Shown: positions 16,581-28,210, numbered from the stretch's first letter. The stretch: 64,000 nucleotides of DNA from Nakamurella lactea DSM 19367 (GCF_000426645.1 NZ_AUFT01000015.1:1-64000), one strand, 5' to 3'. Notes: generated by a model not told the origin, from the sequence alone. Made by a program: numbers and translations.

Positions 16581-16997
16581 GGATCAGGCGACCTGTAAGC
16601 CGGGTCCTGTTCCCGGCGGGAGACTCCCGCCGGGCGGCGACCATCCATCTCGGCGTGCCGTTGCCGACACGCTCCAGCGGTCTACCCGCAGACTCGGGCG
16701 GGCCGCCCTCGAACGCCTGCGCACCTCCGGCCGGAGCCGGAAGTTCTTGACCTTGCTCCGGGTGGGGTTTACCGAGCCGCCCCGGTCACCCGGGACGCTG
16801 GTGGTCTCTTACACCACCGTTTCACCCTTACCGGCGGGCGAACCCGCCGGCGGTCTGTTCTCTGTGGCACTGTCCCGCGACTCACGCCGGGTTGCCGTTA
16901 GCAACCACCCTGCCCTGTGGAGCCCGGACTTTCCTCGGCGACACCGCTGCTCACGTTCACAACGGTGCCGACGCGGCCGCCCGGTCGCCTGATCCGT
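16581..16997 (-). ncRNA. rnpB: RNase P RNA, bacterial class A
   Basis: About 417 nt on the minus strand. The P1 ends pair: GGATCAGGCGACC at the 5' side (to 16997) and GGTCGCCTGATCC at the 3' side (16581). Conserved regions visible in order are GAGGAAAGTCCGGGCTCC, the GCCACAGAGAACAGACC (P-loop) segment, GTAAGGGTGAAACGGTGG, and the 3' part ending CCCGGCTTACAGGTCGCC. It is the catalytic subunit that removes 5' leaders from tRNA precursors. Exact ends are approximate by a few bases. Its 5' end is 9 bases from the stop of the phosphatase gene, as in related actinobacteria. Confidence 0.95.
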
Positions 16998-17005
16998 CGC
17001 CGATC

Positions 17006-17836
17006 CTACGGCCTGCCGCGCAGATGTCCGGTGTCGTTGATCGAGCAGACCATGGTGGCGCCGTCCCGGTCGACCGTGATCATGCTGATCGAGCAGGTGT
17101 CGACCCTGATCTTGTAGGCGACGTCCAGCGGCGCGGCCAACGCCTCGACCAACAGCATCTTCGTGGTCGCGGCGTGGGTCACCAGCACCACCGTGCCACC
17201 GCGATGCGCGGCCAGCACCCGCTGGACCGTGCCGCGTCCGCGGTCGCGGACCTGCGCGAACGACTCGCCGCCGGGCGGCGCGGCCTGCGGGTCGGACCGC
17301 CAGGCCTCGAACTCCGCCGGCCACTTCCGGGCGATCTCGGCGGCGGTGAAGCCGGACCACTCCCCCAGCCGACCGTCCAGCAGTCCATCGTCGGTGGTCA
17401 CCGCCACTGCGGCGGAACCCGTTGCGGCGGCGATGATCTCGGCGGTACGGCGGCAACGCTGCAGGGTGGAGCTGACCACCGCGGTCACGCCGTCGCCGGC
17501 CAACCTGGCCGCCACCGCCCTGGCCTGCGCCACGCCCCGCTCGGTGAGTGCGACGTCTTCCCGGCCGGCGAACCTGCCGTGCTCCCCCCAGGTGGTGACG
17601 CCGTGCCGCACCACCAGCAGTGTGGTGGTGCCGGGTCCGGCGCCCGGCCGGTGCAACTGCAGTGACGGCGGGCCGGCGGCCGGGTCATCGGTGTCGTCGG
17701 TGTCGGCGTCAACGAACTCGTCGGCGTCAACGGGCTCGTCGGCATCGAGGTGGTCAGCATCGATGTTGTCCGTCCCTGGGCCGGCAGCGCCCTGGGCGGC
17801 TTGGTCGTCGCTGCCCGGGTGCTCGGTCGCGGTCAC
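17006..17836 (-). CDS. histidine phosphatase family protein
   Basis: A 276-residue protein from GTG 17836. Residues 1-85 are disordered and rich in Asp (DADHLDADEPVDADEFVD), encoded by imperfect 18-base repeats. The rest is a phosphoglycerate-mutase/CobC-like histidine phosphatase: LLVVRHGVTTWGEHGRF with the phospho-accepting His, the second His in VLVTHAATTKMLLVEAL, and DGRLGEWSGFTAAE. In M. tuberculosis the corresponding Rv2228c carries an RNase H domain fused at the N-terminus; that domain is absent here. It should act on phosphate esters such as alpha-ribazole phosphate. It starts 12 bases after the zinc-ribbon gene. Confidence 0.8.
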   Translation of the reverse strand: MTATEHPGSDDQAAQGAAGPGTDNIDADHLDADEPVDADEFVDADTDDTDDPAAGPPSLQLHRPGAGPGTTTLLVVRHGVTTWGEHGRFAGREDVALTERGVAQARAVAARLAGDGVTAVVSSTLQRCRRTAEIIAAATGSAAVAVTTDDGLLDGRLGEWSGFTAAEIARKWPAEFEAWRSDPQAAPPGGESFAQVRDRGRGTVQRVLAAHRGGTVVLVTHAATTKMLLVEALAAPLDVAYKIRVDTCSISMITVDRDGATMVCSINDTGHLRGRP

Positions 17837-17847
17837 AGCGGTGTCCG

Positions 17848-18573
17848 TCAGCCCCGGACCAGAATGGCGCCGCACTCGGTGCACCGCATCACCTGATCGG
17901 CGGGGGCGGATCGGATCTGCGACAACGCGACCGAGTCCAGCTCCAGTCGGCAGGCCTGGCATTCGGCGCCGCGCAGTTCTGCGGCGGCGATCTTGCCGGT
18001 CTTGCGGATCCGTTCGTACAGCGCCAGCAGGTCGTCCGGTACCTGGCCGGCCTGCTCGGCCCTGGTGGCGCGCAACCGGGCGAGCTCGTCGTCGAGGTCG
18101 GCGAACTGGTCGTCCCGGCGCGATTCGGCGGCCGCGATCTCGGCGGCCGCGGCATCGAAGTCCGCGGTCGCGGTCGCCAGCACCGCATCGGCTTTCTCCC
18201 GGAGCTCCATCAGCTCCAGCGATCTGTCCTCAAGGGTCGCCTGCCGGCGGGCCAGGGTGTCGATCTCGTGCTGCAGGTTGCTCAGGTCCTTGGCCGGCCC
18301 GGCCCCCGCGGCCATCCGCTCGGCGTCCCGATCGGCCCGGGCCCGCACCTGATCGATCTCGAGGTCGAGCTTGCGGCCGTCCCGCTCCAGGTCGGCCACC
18401 TCGGTCTCGGCATTGACCTTGGCCACCCGCAGCGACGCGGTGCGTTCGGTGCCGGCCGCGATCAGCGCGAGTTCGGGCAGGGTGTTCCTGCGGTGGTCGG
18501 CGGCGGCAATCGCCCGGTCGGTGGCGGCAATGTCGAGCAGCCGCCTTTGATCTGTTGGATCGGCCTGAGGCAC
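17848..18573 (-). CDS. coiled-coil protein with C-terminal C4 zinc ribbon
   Basis: A 241-residue protein from GTG 18573, behind GGAAGGGAAA. The first about 170 residues are predicted long helices rich in Ala/Arg/Glu/Asp (coiled coil). The end is a zinc ribbon with CQACRLEL and CTECGAILV. It matches the CT398 / Rv2229c family (about 245 residues). The function is unknown; homologues have been linked to protein-protein interaction. It is followed 12 bases later by the histidine phosphatase and rnpB, and is divergent from ptpA. Confidence 0.8.
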   Translation of the reverse strand: MPQADPTDQRRLLDIAATDRAIAAADHRRNTLPELALIAAGTERTASLRVAKVNAETEVADLERDGRKLDLEIDQVRARADRDAERMAAGAGPAKDLSNLQHEIDTLARRQATLEDRSLELMELREKADAVLATATADFDAAAAEIAAAESRRDDQFADLDDELARLRATRAEQAGQVPDDLLALYERIRKTGKIAAAELRGAECQACRLELDSVALSQIRSAPADQVMRCTECGAILVRG

Positions 18574-18642
18574 GGTCGGCGTTTCCCTTCCTGGTCGTGG
18601 TGGGCACGCTACCGGGATCGGCAGGAGTGGAACAATGATCTG

Positions 18643-19185
18643 GTGCCCAGTCAAGCAGTCCCCGGACCCGCGGGTTCCGCCGGAGGTCCTGCAGGCAACC
18701 GCCCGTTCCGCATCAGCGTGGTGTGTTCGGGGAACATCTGCCGCTCACCGATCGGCGAGAAGGTGCTGCAGGCGGCCTTCGCCGACGCCGGTCTGGGCTC
18801 CCGGGTGGAGGTGAGCAGCGCCGGCACCGGCAACTGGCACGTCGGCCAGGGCGCCAACGACACAGCGGTGGCGGTGTTGACGGCGGCCGGCTACCCGACC
18901 GAGCACACCGCACGGCAGATCGCCGCCGGCGAACTCGAAGAACTCGACCTGGTGCTGGCAGCGGACCGCGGACACGTCGAGGAACTGCGCCGGCTGCTCG
19001 GCGATCCGGACGGGCACGATCAGAACAAGGTGGTGCTGCTTCGCAGTTTCGACCCCGACGCGGCTGACGACGAGATCCCCGATCCCTACTACGGTCCGCG
19101 AGCCGGATTCGAGGACGTGCTGGCGATGACCAGGTCGGCCGCTCCGCACATCGTCGCCGCCGTCCGGGAGCGGCTGGACGGATGA
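18643..19185 (+). CDS. ptpA: low-molecular-weight protein tyrosine phosphatase
   Basis: A 180-residue LMW-PTP from GTG 18643. The catalytic loop CSGNICRS (C-x5-R-S) lies near residue 30 and the acid loop DPYYGPRAGF near the C-terminus supplies the general-acid Asp. These enzymes dephosphorylate phosphotyrosine; mycobacterial PtpA is secreted and acts on host proteins, but a housekeeping role is likely in a non-pathogen. A GCAGGAG element is about 15 bases upstream, slightly far, so the exact start is uncertain. The stop overlaps the SURF1 start (ATGA), showing coupling as in the Rv2234-Rv2235 order. Confidence 0.88.
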   Translation: MPSQAVPGPAGSAGGPAGNRPFRISVVCSGNICRSPIGEKVLQAAFADAGLGSRVEVSSAGTGNWHVGQGANDTAVAVLTAAGYPTEHTARQIAAGELEELDLVLAADRGHVEELRRLLGDPDGHDQNKVVLLRSFDPDAADDEIPDPYYGPRAGFEDVLAMTRSAAPHIVAAVRERLDG

Positions 19186-20174
19186 CCAGCACCCGAACCC
19201 GACCGTCCGGCCGGCCCGACGTGCCCGGGCGCCCCAGCGTTGGTGCCCGGCTGGCGTTCCTTCGATCGCCCGGCTGGCTGGGCGCGATCGCCGGGGCCTT
19301 GGCCTTCGCCGCGGTGTGTTTCTGGGTGTTGGCGCCATGGCAGTTCCACCGGCACGTGGAGCGCGACGTCCGCAACTCGGAGATCGCGGTGGCGGCCCGG
19401 GCCGAGCCGGTTCCGCTGGACCAGCGGCTGACGTCGACCGACGGGATCGACCCGGGTGAATCCTGGCAGCAGGTGACCGCGACCGGCCAGTTCCTCGCCG
19501 ACCGGCAGGTGGTCGTGCGGTTGCGGCAGGACGAGAACACCGGGAACCCGGCGTCGGAGATCCTGGCGCCGTTGCAGCTCGCCGACGGTTCGATACTGCT
19601 GGTCGACCGGGGCTACGTCCCGATCGACCAGCTGACCGGCGGTGTCGCCGCCCCGGCAGCGCCGAGCGGTGAGCTCACCGTCACCGGCCGGCTGCAGCCG
19701 TTCCAACCCGACCCGCTGAAGCGGGCGCCGGTCCGGGTCGGGGAACGGCTCGAGGTGTACGGCATCGCGGCCGACTCGATCGCCGACCTGCCGGGTCCGG
19801 TACTCGGCGGCTTCATCCAGTTGGTCGACGGCAGCCCGGGAGTGCTGACCCCGATCGGTGTCCCGCAGATGGATCCGGGGCCCTACTTCTCCTACGCCTG
19901 GCAGTGGCTGGCCTTCGGCACCATGTCGATCCTGGCCATCGGATTCTTCGTCTTCCGAGAGTTCACCGACCCCCGTGATCCGGACCCGCAGGATCTGGAC
20001 CCGCAGGATCCGCAGGCAAGGCAGCCCCCTCGGACCGCGGCGCGGGCCGCGGCGGAATCGGTCGGCGTGCCGGTGCCGGAACCGGGCTCGGAGTCGCCGC
20101 CGGCGCCCGGCCGGTCGAAGCGGACCAGGCCCCGCAGAGGATTCGACCGCGGCTCGCTCTACGACCCGTCCTGA
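19182..20174 (+). CDS. SURF1 family cytochrome oxidase assembly protein
   Basis: A 330-residue membrane protein with two transmembrane segments at the ends of the core: LGAIAGALAFAAVCFWVLAPWQ near residue 30 and WLAFGTMSILAIGFFVF near residue 235. Between them is the extracytoplasmic SURF1 domain with GSILLVDRGYVP. SURF1 proteins assist heme insertion into cytochrome c oxidase. The C-terminal about 80 residues are an Asp/Pro/Arg-rich cytoplasmic tail with a repeated DPQDLDPQDP segment. It overlaps ptpA by 4 bases and is followed 6 bases later by a GH76 gene. Confidence 0.85.
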   Translation: MTSTRTRPSGRPDVPGRPSVGARLAFLRSPGWLGAIAGALAFAAVCFWVLAPWQFHRHVERDVRNSEIAVAARAEPVPLDQRLTSTDGIDPGESWQQVTATGQFLADRQVVVRLRQDENTGNPASEILAPLQLADGSILLVDRGYVPIDQLTGGVAAPAAPSGELTVTGRLQPFQPDPLKRAPVRVGERLEVYGIAADSIADLPGPVLGGFIQLVDGSPGVLTPIGVPQMDPGPYFSYAWQWLAFGTMSILAIGFFVFREFTDPRDPDPQDLDPQDPQARQPPRTAARAAAESVGVPVPEPGSESPPAPGRSKRTRPRRGFDRGSLYDPS

Positions 20175-20180
20175 GCCGCC

Positions 20181-21452
20181 GTGACCGAGCCGGCGTCAGC
20201 CCCGCGAGTCGCCCCGGCGGACCGCGCGGCCCTGGCCGAGCAGGCCATCCGCGCCCGCAGTCTGCGACGGCTGTGGGCACTGCCCGGCACCAGGCTCGGT
20301 GTGGTGGCCTGGCCGCCGTCGTTCGGTCAGAGACTGTTCCTGCGGTGGCACTACTGGTGGCAGGCGCATCTATTGGACGCCCTGGTGGATGCCCAGATGC
20401 GGGCACCCGATGACGAGCGCCGCGCCACGATCACCCGGTTCATCCGCGGGCACCGACTCCGCAACGGAGGTCGCTGGGGCAACAACTACTACGACGACAT
20501 CGCCTGGTGGGCGCTGGCCCTTCAGCGCGCCGACGAATTGGCCGGCGTGCCCTCCGGCGCCGCCGTCAGCGGGATCACCAGCACCATCGTCGGGGCCTGG
20601 TCCGACCTGGCAGGCGGCGGGATCCCGTGGCGGCGCGGCGACGTGTTCCGCAACACCCCGGCCAACGGTCCGGCGGCGATCCTGTTGGCCCGCACCGGGT
20701 ATCAGGACCGGGCGCTGGCCACCGCCGACTGGATCGATCAGCGGCTGCGGATCGTCGGCACCGACCTGATCGCCGATGGCCTGGTGCCCGGCGAGGCTGA
20801 CGGCGAGGCCGCCGTCGACGAGACCGTCTACACCTACTGCCAGGGTGTGGTGCTCGGCGCCGAGCTGGAGCTCGCGGTTCGCGCGGGGCGCGATCACGGC
20901 CGGATCCACCGGCTGGTGACGGCGGTCGGCACCCACCTCGCTCCCGGTGGCGTGCTGACCGGACACGGCGGCGGCAACGGTGGGCTGTTCACCGGCATCC
21001 TGGCCCGCTACCTGGCCCAGATCGCCGTTCGGCTACCCGACGCCGACCGGCAGGACGCACGCACCAGGTCGGCCGCGGCCGAGTTGGTGCTGCGGTCCGC
21101 CGACGCCGCCTGGCGTGGTGCCCGGCACGGTCGCGACGGGCCGATCTTCGGTCCGGACTGGGCCGACCCTGCTCGGCAACCGGGTCGCGGCGGCACCGGT
21201 GCGGTCAGCGGCAACGCGATGGTCGCCGCGAGCCGCGAGCCGGAGCGGGATCTGTCGGTGCAGCTGTCCGGCTGGATGTTGATGGAAGCGGCGGCCCTGA
21301 TCGGTACCGGCCCCGCACGCACAGCCGGCAGCGAACTCCCTACCGGCTCCGAACGCACGGCCAAGTCCGAACTCGCTGCCGGCCCCGGACTCAGAGCTGG
21401 ATCCCGGGATGCCGGACCGACGGATCGATTCGGACGTCAGACCGACCACTGA
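20181..21452 (+). CDS. glycoside hydrolase family 76 protein
   Basis: A 423-residue (alpha/alpha)6-barrel enzyme of GH76, a family of alpha-1,6-mannanases and transglycosylases. The catalytic double aspartate is in GNNYYDDIAWWALAL near residue 110; GGIPWRRGDVFRNTPANGP and VYTYCQGVVLGAEL are further family features. There is no signal peptide, so the protein appears cytoplasmic; substrates could be mannosylated glycans or glycolipids. The last about 45 residues are low complexity with Glu/Ser/Gly/Arg repeats. It starts with GTG 20181, 6 bases after SURF1, and its end overlaps a convergent membrane protein gene by 62 bases. Confidence 0.82.
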   Translation: MTEPASAPRVAPADRAALAEQAIRARSLRRLWALPGTRLGVVAWPPSFGQRLFLRWHYWWQAHLLDALVDAQMRAPDDERRATITRFIRGHRLRNGGRWGNNYYDDIAWWALALQRADELAGVPSGAAVSGITSTIVGAWSDLAGGGIPWRRGDVFRNTPANGPAAILLARTGYQDRALATADWIDQRLRIVGTDLIADGLVPGEADGEAAVDETVYTYCQGVVLGAELELAVRAGRDHGRIHRLVTAVGTHLAPGGVLTGHGGGNGGLFTGILARYLAQIAVRLPDADRQDARTRSAAAELVLRSADAAWRGARHGRDGPIFGPDWADPARQPGRGGTGAVSGNAMVAASREPERDLSVQLSGWMLMEAAALIGTGPARTAGSELPTGSERTAKSELAAGPGLRAGSRDAGPTDRFGRQTDH

Positions 21453-21942
21453 GCAACCAGTACCCGCACACCAGGGCCACCAGCCCACCGGCCGCCGTCA
21501 GCCAGGGACCTGCGCCGGCGCTGCCCTCGCCGGCGGCGAGGACGCCACCGGTGCCGGGATCGAACCCGCGCCACAGGCCCCAGCCGAGGCCGACCAGGCC
21601 ACCGACCACCAGCACCAGGGCGGCGATCCGGAACGGGTGTCGACCGGCAGGCCGGACCAACGCTGCCGCCGCACCCGCCAGCACGGTGACGCCGCCGACG
21701 ATCAGCGAGACCAGGCCCGGCCGGAAGGTGCCGAGGCCCCCGGTGGCCAGCAGATCATTGAGATTGCTGCCGACCAGCGGATTGTCGCCCGCGATGGCGC
21801 CGAAGCCGGACACCGAGGTCCGCCCGCCGGTCTCGGTCGTCGTGGTCAACCAACCCAGGAACGCACCGATCAGCATCAGCGCGCCGCCGGCGACGGCGAT
21901 CAGGCCGGCCGGCAGCCCGGTCCGTCGCGGCGGTGTCTTCAT
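21391..21942 (-). CDS. four-helix membrane protein of unknown function
   Basis: A 183-residue protein with four predicted transmembrane helices: LIAVAGGALMLIGAFLGWL, GLVSLIVGGVTVLAGAAAALV, FRIAALVLVVGGLVGLGWGLW and PWLTAAGGLVALVCGYWLL. A 30-residue polar loop between helices 1 and 2 contains SGFGAIAGDNPLVGSN. The pattern resembles Trp-associated actinobacterial membrane proteins, but I do not recognise a function. ATG 21942 was chosen because the first helix follows directly; the longer frame overlaps the prepilin peptidase gene. Its 3' end overlaps the GH76 gene on the other strand. Confidence 0.65.
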   Translation of the reverse strand: MKTPPRRTGLPAGLIAVAGGALMLIGAFLGWLTTTTETGGRTSVSGFGAIAGDNPLVGSNLNDLLATGGLGTFRPGLVSLIVGGVTVLAGAAAALVRPAGRHPFRIAALVLVVGGLVGLGWGLWRGFDPGTGGVLAAGEGSAGAGPWLTAAGGLVALVCGYWLLSGRSDVRIDPSVRHPGIQL

Positions 21943-21959
21943 TGCCGCGAGGGTACCGA

Positions 21960-22607
21960 TCAGATGCGGCCGGCCGCCGCGAGCAGGCAGGCCAGCCAGG
22001 CGCCGGCCACCAGAAAGGGGCCGAAGGCGATCGACGATTTCGCGGTCCAGCGACCCGCCGCGATGCCGCCAACGGCGACCACGGCGGCCAGCACGAATCC
22101 GAGGCAGACACCGATCAGCAGGATCTGCCATGAGACGAAACCCGTTGCCGCGCCCAGGGCCAGGGCCAGCTTCACATCGCCCCAGCCCATGGCCGCCGGT
22201 GCCAGCAGCGCGGGCACCGCGAGCACCGCGGCGACCACCACCGCGGCCAGCAGGGCCCTGGGTACGCTGCCGGCCGCCGTCGCCGTGCGGGCCGTGATGA
22301 GCACCACCCCGACGGTCACCAGCGCGCCCGGGAGGGTGAGGACATCCGGCAGTCGATGGTGCCGCAGGTCGACCGCGCTGACGGCGACTCCGAACAGTCC
22401 CAGCCAGCAGAGCAGCCCGAGCAGCGGGCTCCCCCAGCCGATCACCGCCGCGGCGGCGGTGACCAGTGCGGCGGCCGCCTCGACCGGCCCGGCCGGCAGC
22501 ACCGCGCCGCGGCGCAACCGGGCCAGCAGCAGCCGGATGCCGAGGCCCACCGATGCCCCGAGCAGCAGCCCGGCCGCACCGGCCGTCAGAGCCCCCGCCA
22601 GCGTCAT
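21960..22607 (-). CDS. A24 family prepilin leader peptidase
   Basis: A 215-residue multi-pass membrane aspartyl protease, with about six to seven transmembrane segments. The two catalytic aspartates are in AVDLRHHRLPD and AMGWGDVKLALAL, as in PilD/TadV enzymes, and the N-methyltransferase domain of PilD is absent. It cleaves type IV or Tad pilin leaders. No pilin genes are nearby. It is 12 bases downstream of aroE in the same direction; this order occurs in related actinobacteria next to aroE-mltG-ruvX-alaS. Confidence 0.85.
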   Translation of the reverse strand: MTLAGALTAGAAGLLLGASVGLGIRLLLARLRRGAVLPAGPVEAAAALVTAAAAVIGWGSPLLGLLCWLGLFGVAVSAVDLRHHRLPDVLTLPGALVTVGVVLITARTATAAGSVPRALLAAVVVAAVLAVPALLAPAAMGWGDVKLALALGAATGFVSWQILLIGVCLGFVLAAVVAVGGIAAGRWTAKSSIAFGPFLVAGAWLACLLAAAGRI

Positions 22608-22619
22608 CGGATCAGCGTG

Positions 22620-23594
22620 TCACGACGCCGACGACCGGCCGGAGTTGTCCACAGCAGCCGCGGCCGGTGATCGACTGTCGGCGCCGCCCGGGTCGCCGGG
22701 CAGCGGCGGCTCGGGCTCGCCGGGCAGCGGCAGCTCGGGCGCGCCGGGGCCGACCGCCGACCGCAGCGCGTCGCGCATCGCCGCCGCCGGCGCCGGCCGA
22801 GACGTGTGCAGTTCGAACTGTCGTAACGCCTGGTGCAGCAACATGTCCAGGCCGGTGGCAGTGGATGTGCCGACGCCACCGGGCCGCCCGGCCCTGGCCG
22901 CCGCCAGCGCCGTCGGCCACGGGTCGTAGACCACGTCGAGCAACGCAGGCGCCGGCGCCAGCAGCTCGGCGAACGGATCGGCGGCCCCGGCCGGGACCGT
23001 GGACAGCACCAGGTCGGTGCCGCGCACCGCAACGGACAGCTCCTCGGCAGTGAGACCACACTCGGCTGCCGTCAGACCGAGGGTGGCGGCGAGTTCCAGC
23101 GCGGCCCGCCGGCCCTCGGGCCGCCGGCCGGCCACCGTCACCCGGGTGGCGCCGAGCTCGGCCACCGCAGCCAGCGCGGACAGCGCCGTGCCGCCGCCAC
23201 CGAGCAGTAGCACCGACCCTGGGTCCGCCAGGGCGTGCGCGCGCAGCGCGCCGAGCACGCCGTCCACGTCGGTGTTGTCGGCCGACCAGCCGGATCCGTT
23301 GCGCACCAGGGTGTTCGCCACCCCGAGCAGCTCGACCCGATCGGATCGGCGGTCGGCCAGGGCAGCGGCGGCGGCCTTCGCCGGCATGGTCACCGACAGG
23401 CCGGACCACTCGTCGCCGAGCGATGCGACCAGGCCGGGCAGGCCGGCACCGTCGCAGTCGATCGCCCGATAATCCCAGTCGGTCAGACCGATGGCGGCAT
23501 AGCCGGCCCGGTGCAGCACCGGCGACTTCGAATGGCCGACCGGCGAACCGACCACCGCACAGCGGTGCGCGGCAGGCTCAACCGTCGAAGACAC
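22620..23594 (-). CDS. aroE: shikimate 5-dehydrogenase
   Basis: A 324-residue NADP-dependent enzyme reducing 3-dehydroshikimate to shikimate in aromatic biosynthesis. Visible are the substrate loop VVGSPVGHSKSPVLHRAGY at the N-terminus, the SVTMPAKAAA lysine segment, NTDVDGV, the dinucleotide loop LLGGGGTALSAL, and the AGAADPF region. The C-terminus has an extra about 45 residues rich in Pro/Gly/Glu (LPLPGEPEPPLPGDPG), beyond the usual family length of about 270. It overlaps the end of mltG by 17 bases, consistent with translational coupling. Confidence 0.92.
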   Translation of the reverse strand: MSSTVEPAAHRCAVVGSPVGHSKSPVLHRAGYAAIGLTDWDYRAIDCDGAGLPGLVASLGDEWSGLSVTMPAKAAAAALADRRSDRVELLGVANTLVRNGSGWSADNTDVDGVLGALRAHALADPGSVLLLGGGGTALSALAAVAELGATRVTVAGRRPEGRRAALELAATLGLTAAECGLTAEELSVAVRGTDLVLSTVPAGAADPFAELLAPAPALLDVVYDPWPTALAAARAGRPGGVGTSTATGLDMLLHQALRQFELHTSRPAPAAAMRDALRSAVGPGAPELPLPGEPEPPLPGDPGGADSRSPAAAAVDNSGRSSAS

Positions 23595-25047
23595 CGTTGG
23601 CCCTGGCCTTCGCGACGCAGGCTTCGTGTTCGTCGAAGGTCACGCTGAAACACGACTTGCCGCTCTTGTCGATCTTGACGAAGTACAACCAGGTGCCCGG
23701 CGCCGGATCGTAGGTCGCCTTCAGCGCGTCCGGGCCCGGCGAGCTGATCGGGGTCGGCGGCAGACCGGCGTGCGCATAGGTGTTGTACGGGCTCGGATTG
23801 GCCCGGTCGGCGTCCGAGGTGGCGATCTGGGCCCGGTTCAGCGCATAGTTCACCGTCGAGTCGAACTGCAGCTTCATCCGCTTGGTCAGCCGGTTGTCGA
23901 CCACCGTGGCAACCTGCTGCATGTCGGTGACGATGCCCTCGCGCTGAACCAGCGAAGCGATGATCACCGCCCGATAGGGCGTCAGGTGCTGCGCATCCGC
24001 GCCGGTGATGATGTTGGATCCGTTCCACCAGGCGGTCGCGGTGGAGAAGACGGACTTCAACAGGGCCTGGGCATCGGCGCCGGGTGGCACGTCGTAGTCC
24101 CCTGGCAGCAGCAGGCCCTCCAGCCGCTTGTCGGGGTCGGGTGCCTTGGCGACGTCGGCCGCTGCCCATTCGGGCAGGCCGATCTGGTCGATCGGCATGG
24201 TCCTGGCCGCCTGTTGCAGCTCGGCCACCGTGGCGCATTTCGTCGCACCGTTGAGCGGCACACAGGCCGCCTTGGCGATGTCGGTGAGGTACCCGGGGGT
24301 GGTCTTTCCGCCGGCCGTGCTGCTCAGCGCGACGTCCGCCAACTGGCGGCCGGGAATGATCTGCAACTGTCCGACGTGGTTGGCCGCATCGACGATCTGA
24401 TCGGCCGCGGCCGCCGCCGACGAGTGCTGACGGACCCGGTAGTAACCCGGGTTGAGCGCAGCGACGTCCGCGTCGTTGGCCGCGCTGTCCTCGAACGCCT
24501 GGGCGCTGGCGACCACCCCGGCATCGGCCAGCTTGCGGGCGATGGTCGGCAGGCCGTCACCGCTCTGCACCCGGACGATCACCTCGGTGTCGCCGGTGCC
24601 GGCGAAGTCGCGTACCTCCTCGGTGCCGGGGCTGCGCCACCAGATGAAGCCGGCGACGATGCCGGCGCTGATCAGCGCCAGCACCAGCAACGCGATCAGC
24701 ACGGATCTGCGGCGGCGCCTGGTGCGCTTGCGGGCGGCAGCCCTGACGGCGGCCTGCCGCTCCCGAGCGGCCACCCGGGTGGTCCGGGGTGAGGCATCGA
24801 CCTGTGGCTTATCGGCGGTGGACCGCAGTGCGGCCCGCAGCGCGTCCAGGTCGACGCTGCCGGTGTCGTCGGGGCGGACGGCGGCCGGGCCGGAGGTGGG
24901 GTCGGCCCCGGCGGCCGGCACGCCAGCCGACCCGCGCCGGCGACCGCCCGCCCGCCGCCGCGGGTCAGCCGTCACCTGCTCGGTCACCACCGGGTGCTCA
25001 CCGGTGTGCCCACCGGTGCCGAACAGGCCGAGCTGGTCGTCGTTCAT
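23578..25047 (-). CDS. mltG: endolytic murein transglycosylase MltG
   Basis: A 489-residue YceG-like protein: a cytoplasmic Arg/Pro-rich N-terminus of about 110 residues, one transmembrane helix (SVLIALLVLALISAGIVAGF) near residue 130, then the extracytoplasmic lytic domain. The catalytic glutamate is in IASLVQREGIVTDMQQ, followed by VVDNRLTKRMKLQ and NPYNTY-type substrate residues. MltG cuts nascent peptidoglycan glycans and ends strand growth. It starts at ATG 25047 overlapping the ruvX stop (ATGA) and overlaps aroE at its end. Confidence 0.92.
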   Translation of the reverse strand: MNDDQLGLFGTGGHTGEHPVVTEQVTADPRRRAGGRRRGSAGVPAAGADPTSGPAAVRPDDTGSVDLDALRAALRSTADKPQVDASPRTTRVAARERQAAVRAAARKRTRRRRRSVLIALLVLALISAGIVAGFIWWRSPGTEEVRDFAGTGDTEVIVRVQSGDGLPTIARKLADAGVVASAQAFEDSAANDADVAALNPGYYRVRQHSSAAAAADQIVDAANHVGQLQIIPGRQLADVALSSTAGGKTTPGYLTDIAKAACVPLNGATKCATVAELQQAARTMPIDQIGLPEWAAADVAKAPDPDKRLEGLLLPGDYDVPPGADAQALLKSVFSTATAWWNGSNIITGADAQHLTPYRAVIIASLVQREGIVTDMQQVATVVDNRLTKRMKLQFDSTVNYALNRAQIATSDADRANPSPYNTYAHAGLPPTPISSPGPDALKATYDPAPGTWLYFVKIDKSGKSCFSVTFDEHEACVAKARANGVFDG

Positions 25048-25549
25048 CGATCGGCCGCCAACGCATCCAGCCTGGTCTGCAGGATCGCCACTGCGGCCGC
25101 CTGGTCGACGATCTGCCGACGGTTGCGCGAGTTCACGCCGCGCTCGGCCAGCACCCGGTTCGCCGTCACGCTGGTCATCCGTTCGTCGACGAACACCACC
25201 GGGAGGGCGCCGATCCGCCGGGTCAGCGCCGCGGCGTAATCGCGGGCCGCGGTCACGGCCTGCCCTTCGGTGCCCTGCAAGGTCCTCGGCAGACCCACCA
25301 CCACCTCCACGGCCGCACGTTCGGCGACCAGCGCTGCCAACTCGTCCAGGTCCCGCCCGGCGCTGTCCCGTTGCAGGGTCGTCACCGGAGTGGCCAGGAT
25401 CCCGTGCGGGTCGCTGATCGCGACCCCGACCCGCACGGTACCGACGTCGACCCCCACCCGTACACCACGTGGCGCTGGTGTGTCGGCCGGCGGCCTGCCG
25501 GCCGGGCCCCCGATGGGGAGGTCGGCATCGGTCCCTGACCCGGCAGTGC

Positions 25550-25553
<4 letters not shown>
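25044..25553 (-). CDS. ruvX: Holliday junction resolvase-like RuvX (YqgF)
   Basis: A 169-residue YqgF/RuvX protein from GTG 25553, overlapping alaS by four bases (GTGA). The RNase H-like fold shows [16 protein letters not shown] with the first acidic residue, [11 protein letters not shown], and [15 protein letters not shown] with the third. Roles in rRNA processing and recombination are described for the family. The first about 30 residues are a flexible Pro/Gly-rich extension. It ends overlapping mltG by 4 bases, so this is a tight four-gene operon. Confidence 0.92.

Positions 25554-28210
<2,657 letters not shown>

Noticed and set aside
16271-16648. A 125-residue minus frame between rnpB and the lipoprotein gene
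   Set aside because: It overlaps the RNase P RNA 3' part and shows no protein family features.
17690-17775. 18-base repeats in the phosphatase gene as a regulatory repeat array
   Set aside because: They are in frame and encode the Asp-rich linker, so protein-level repetition explains them.
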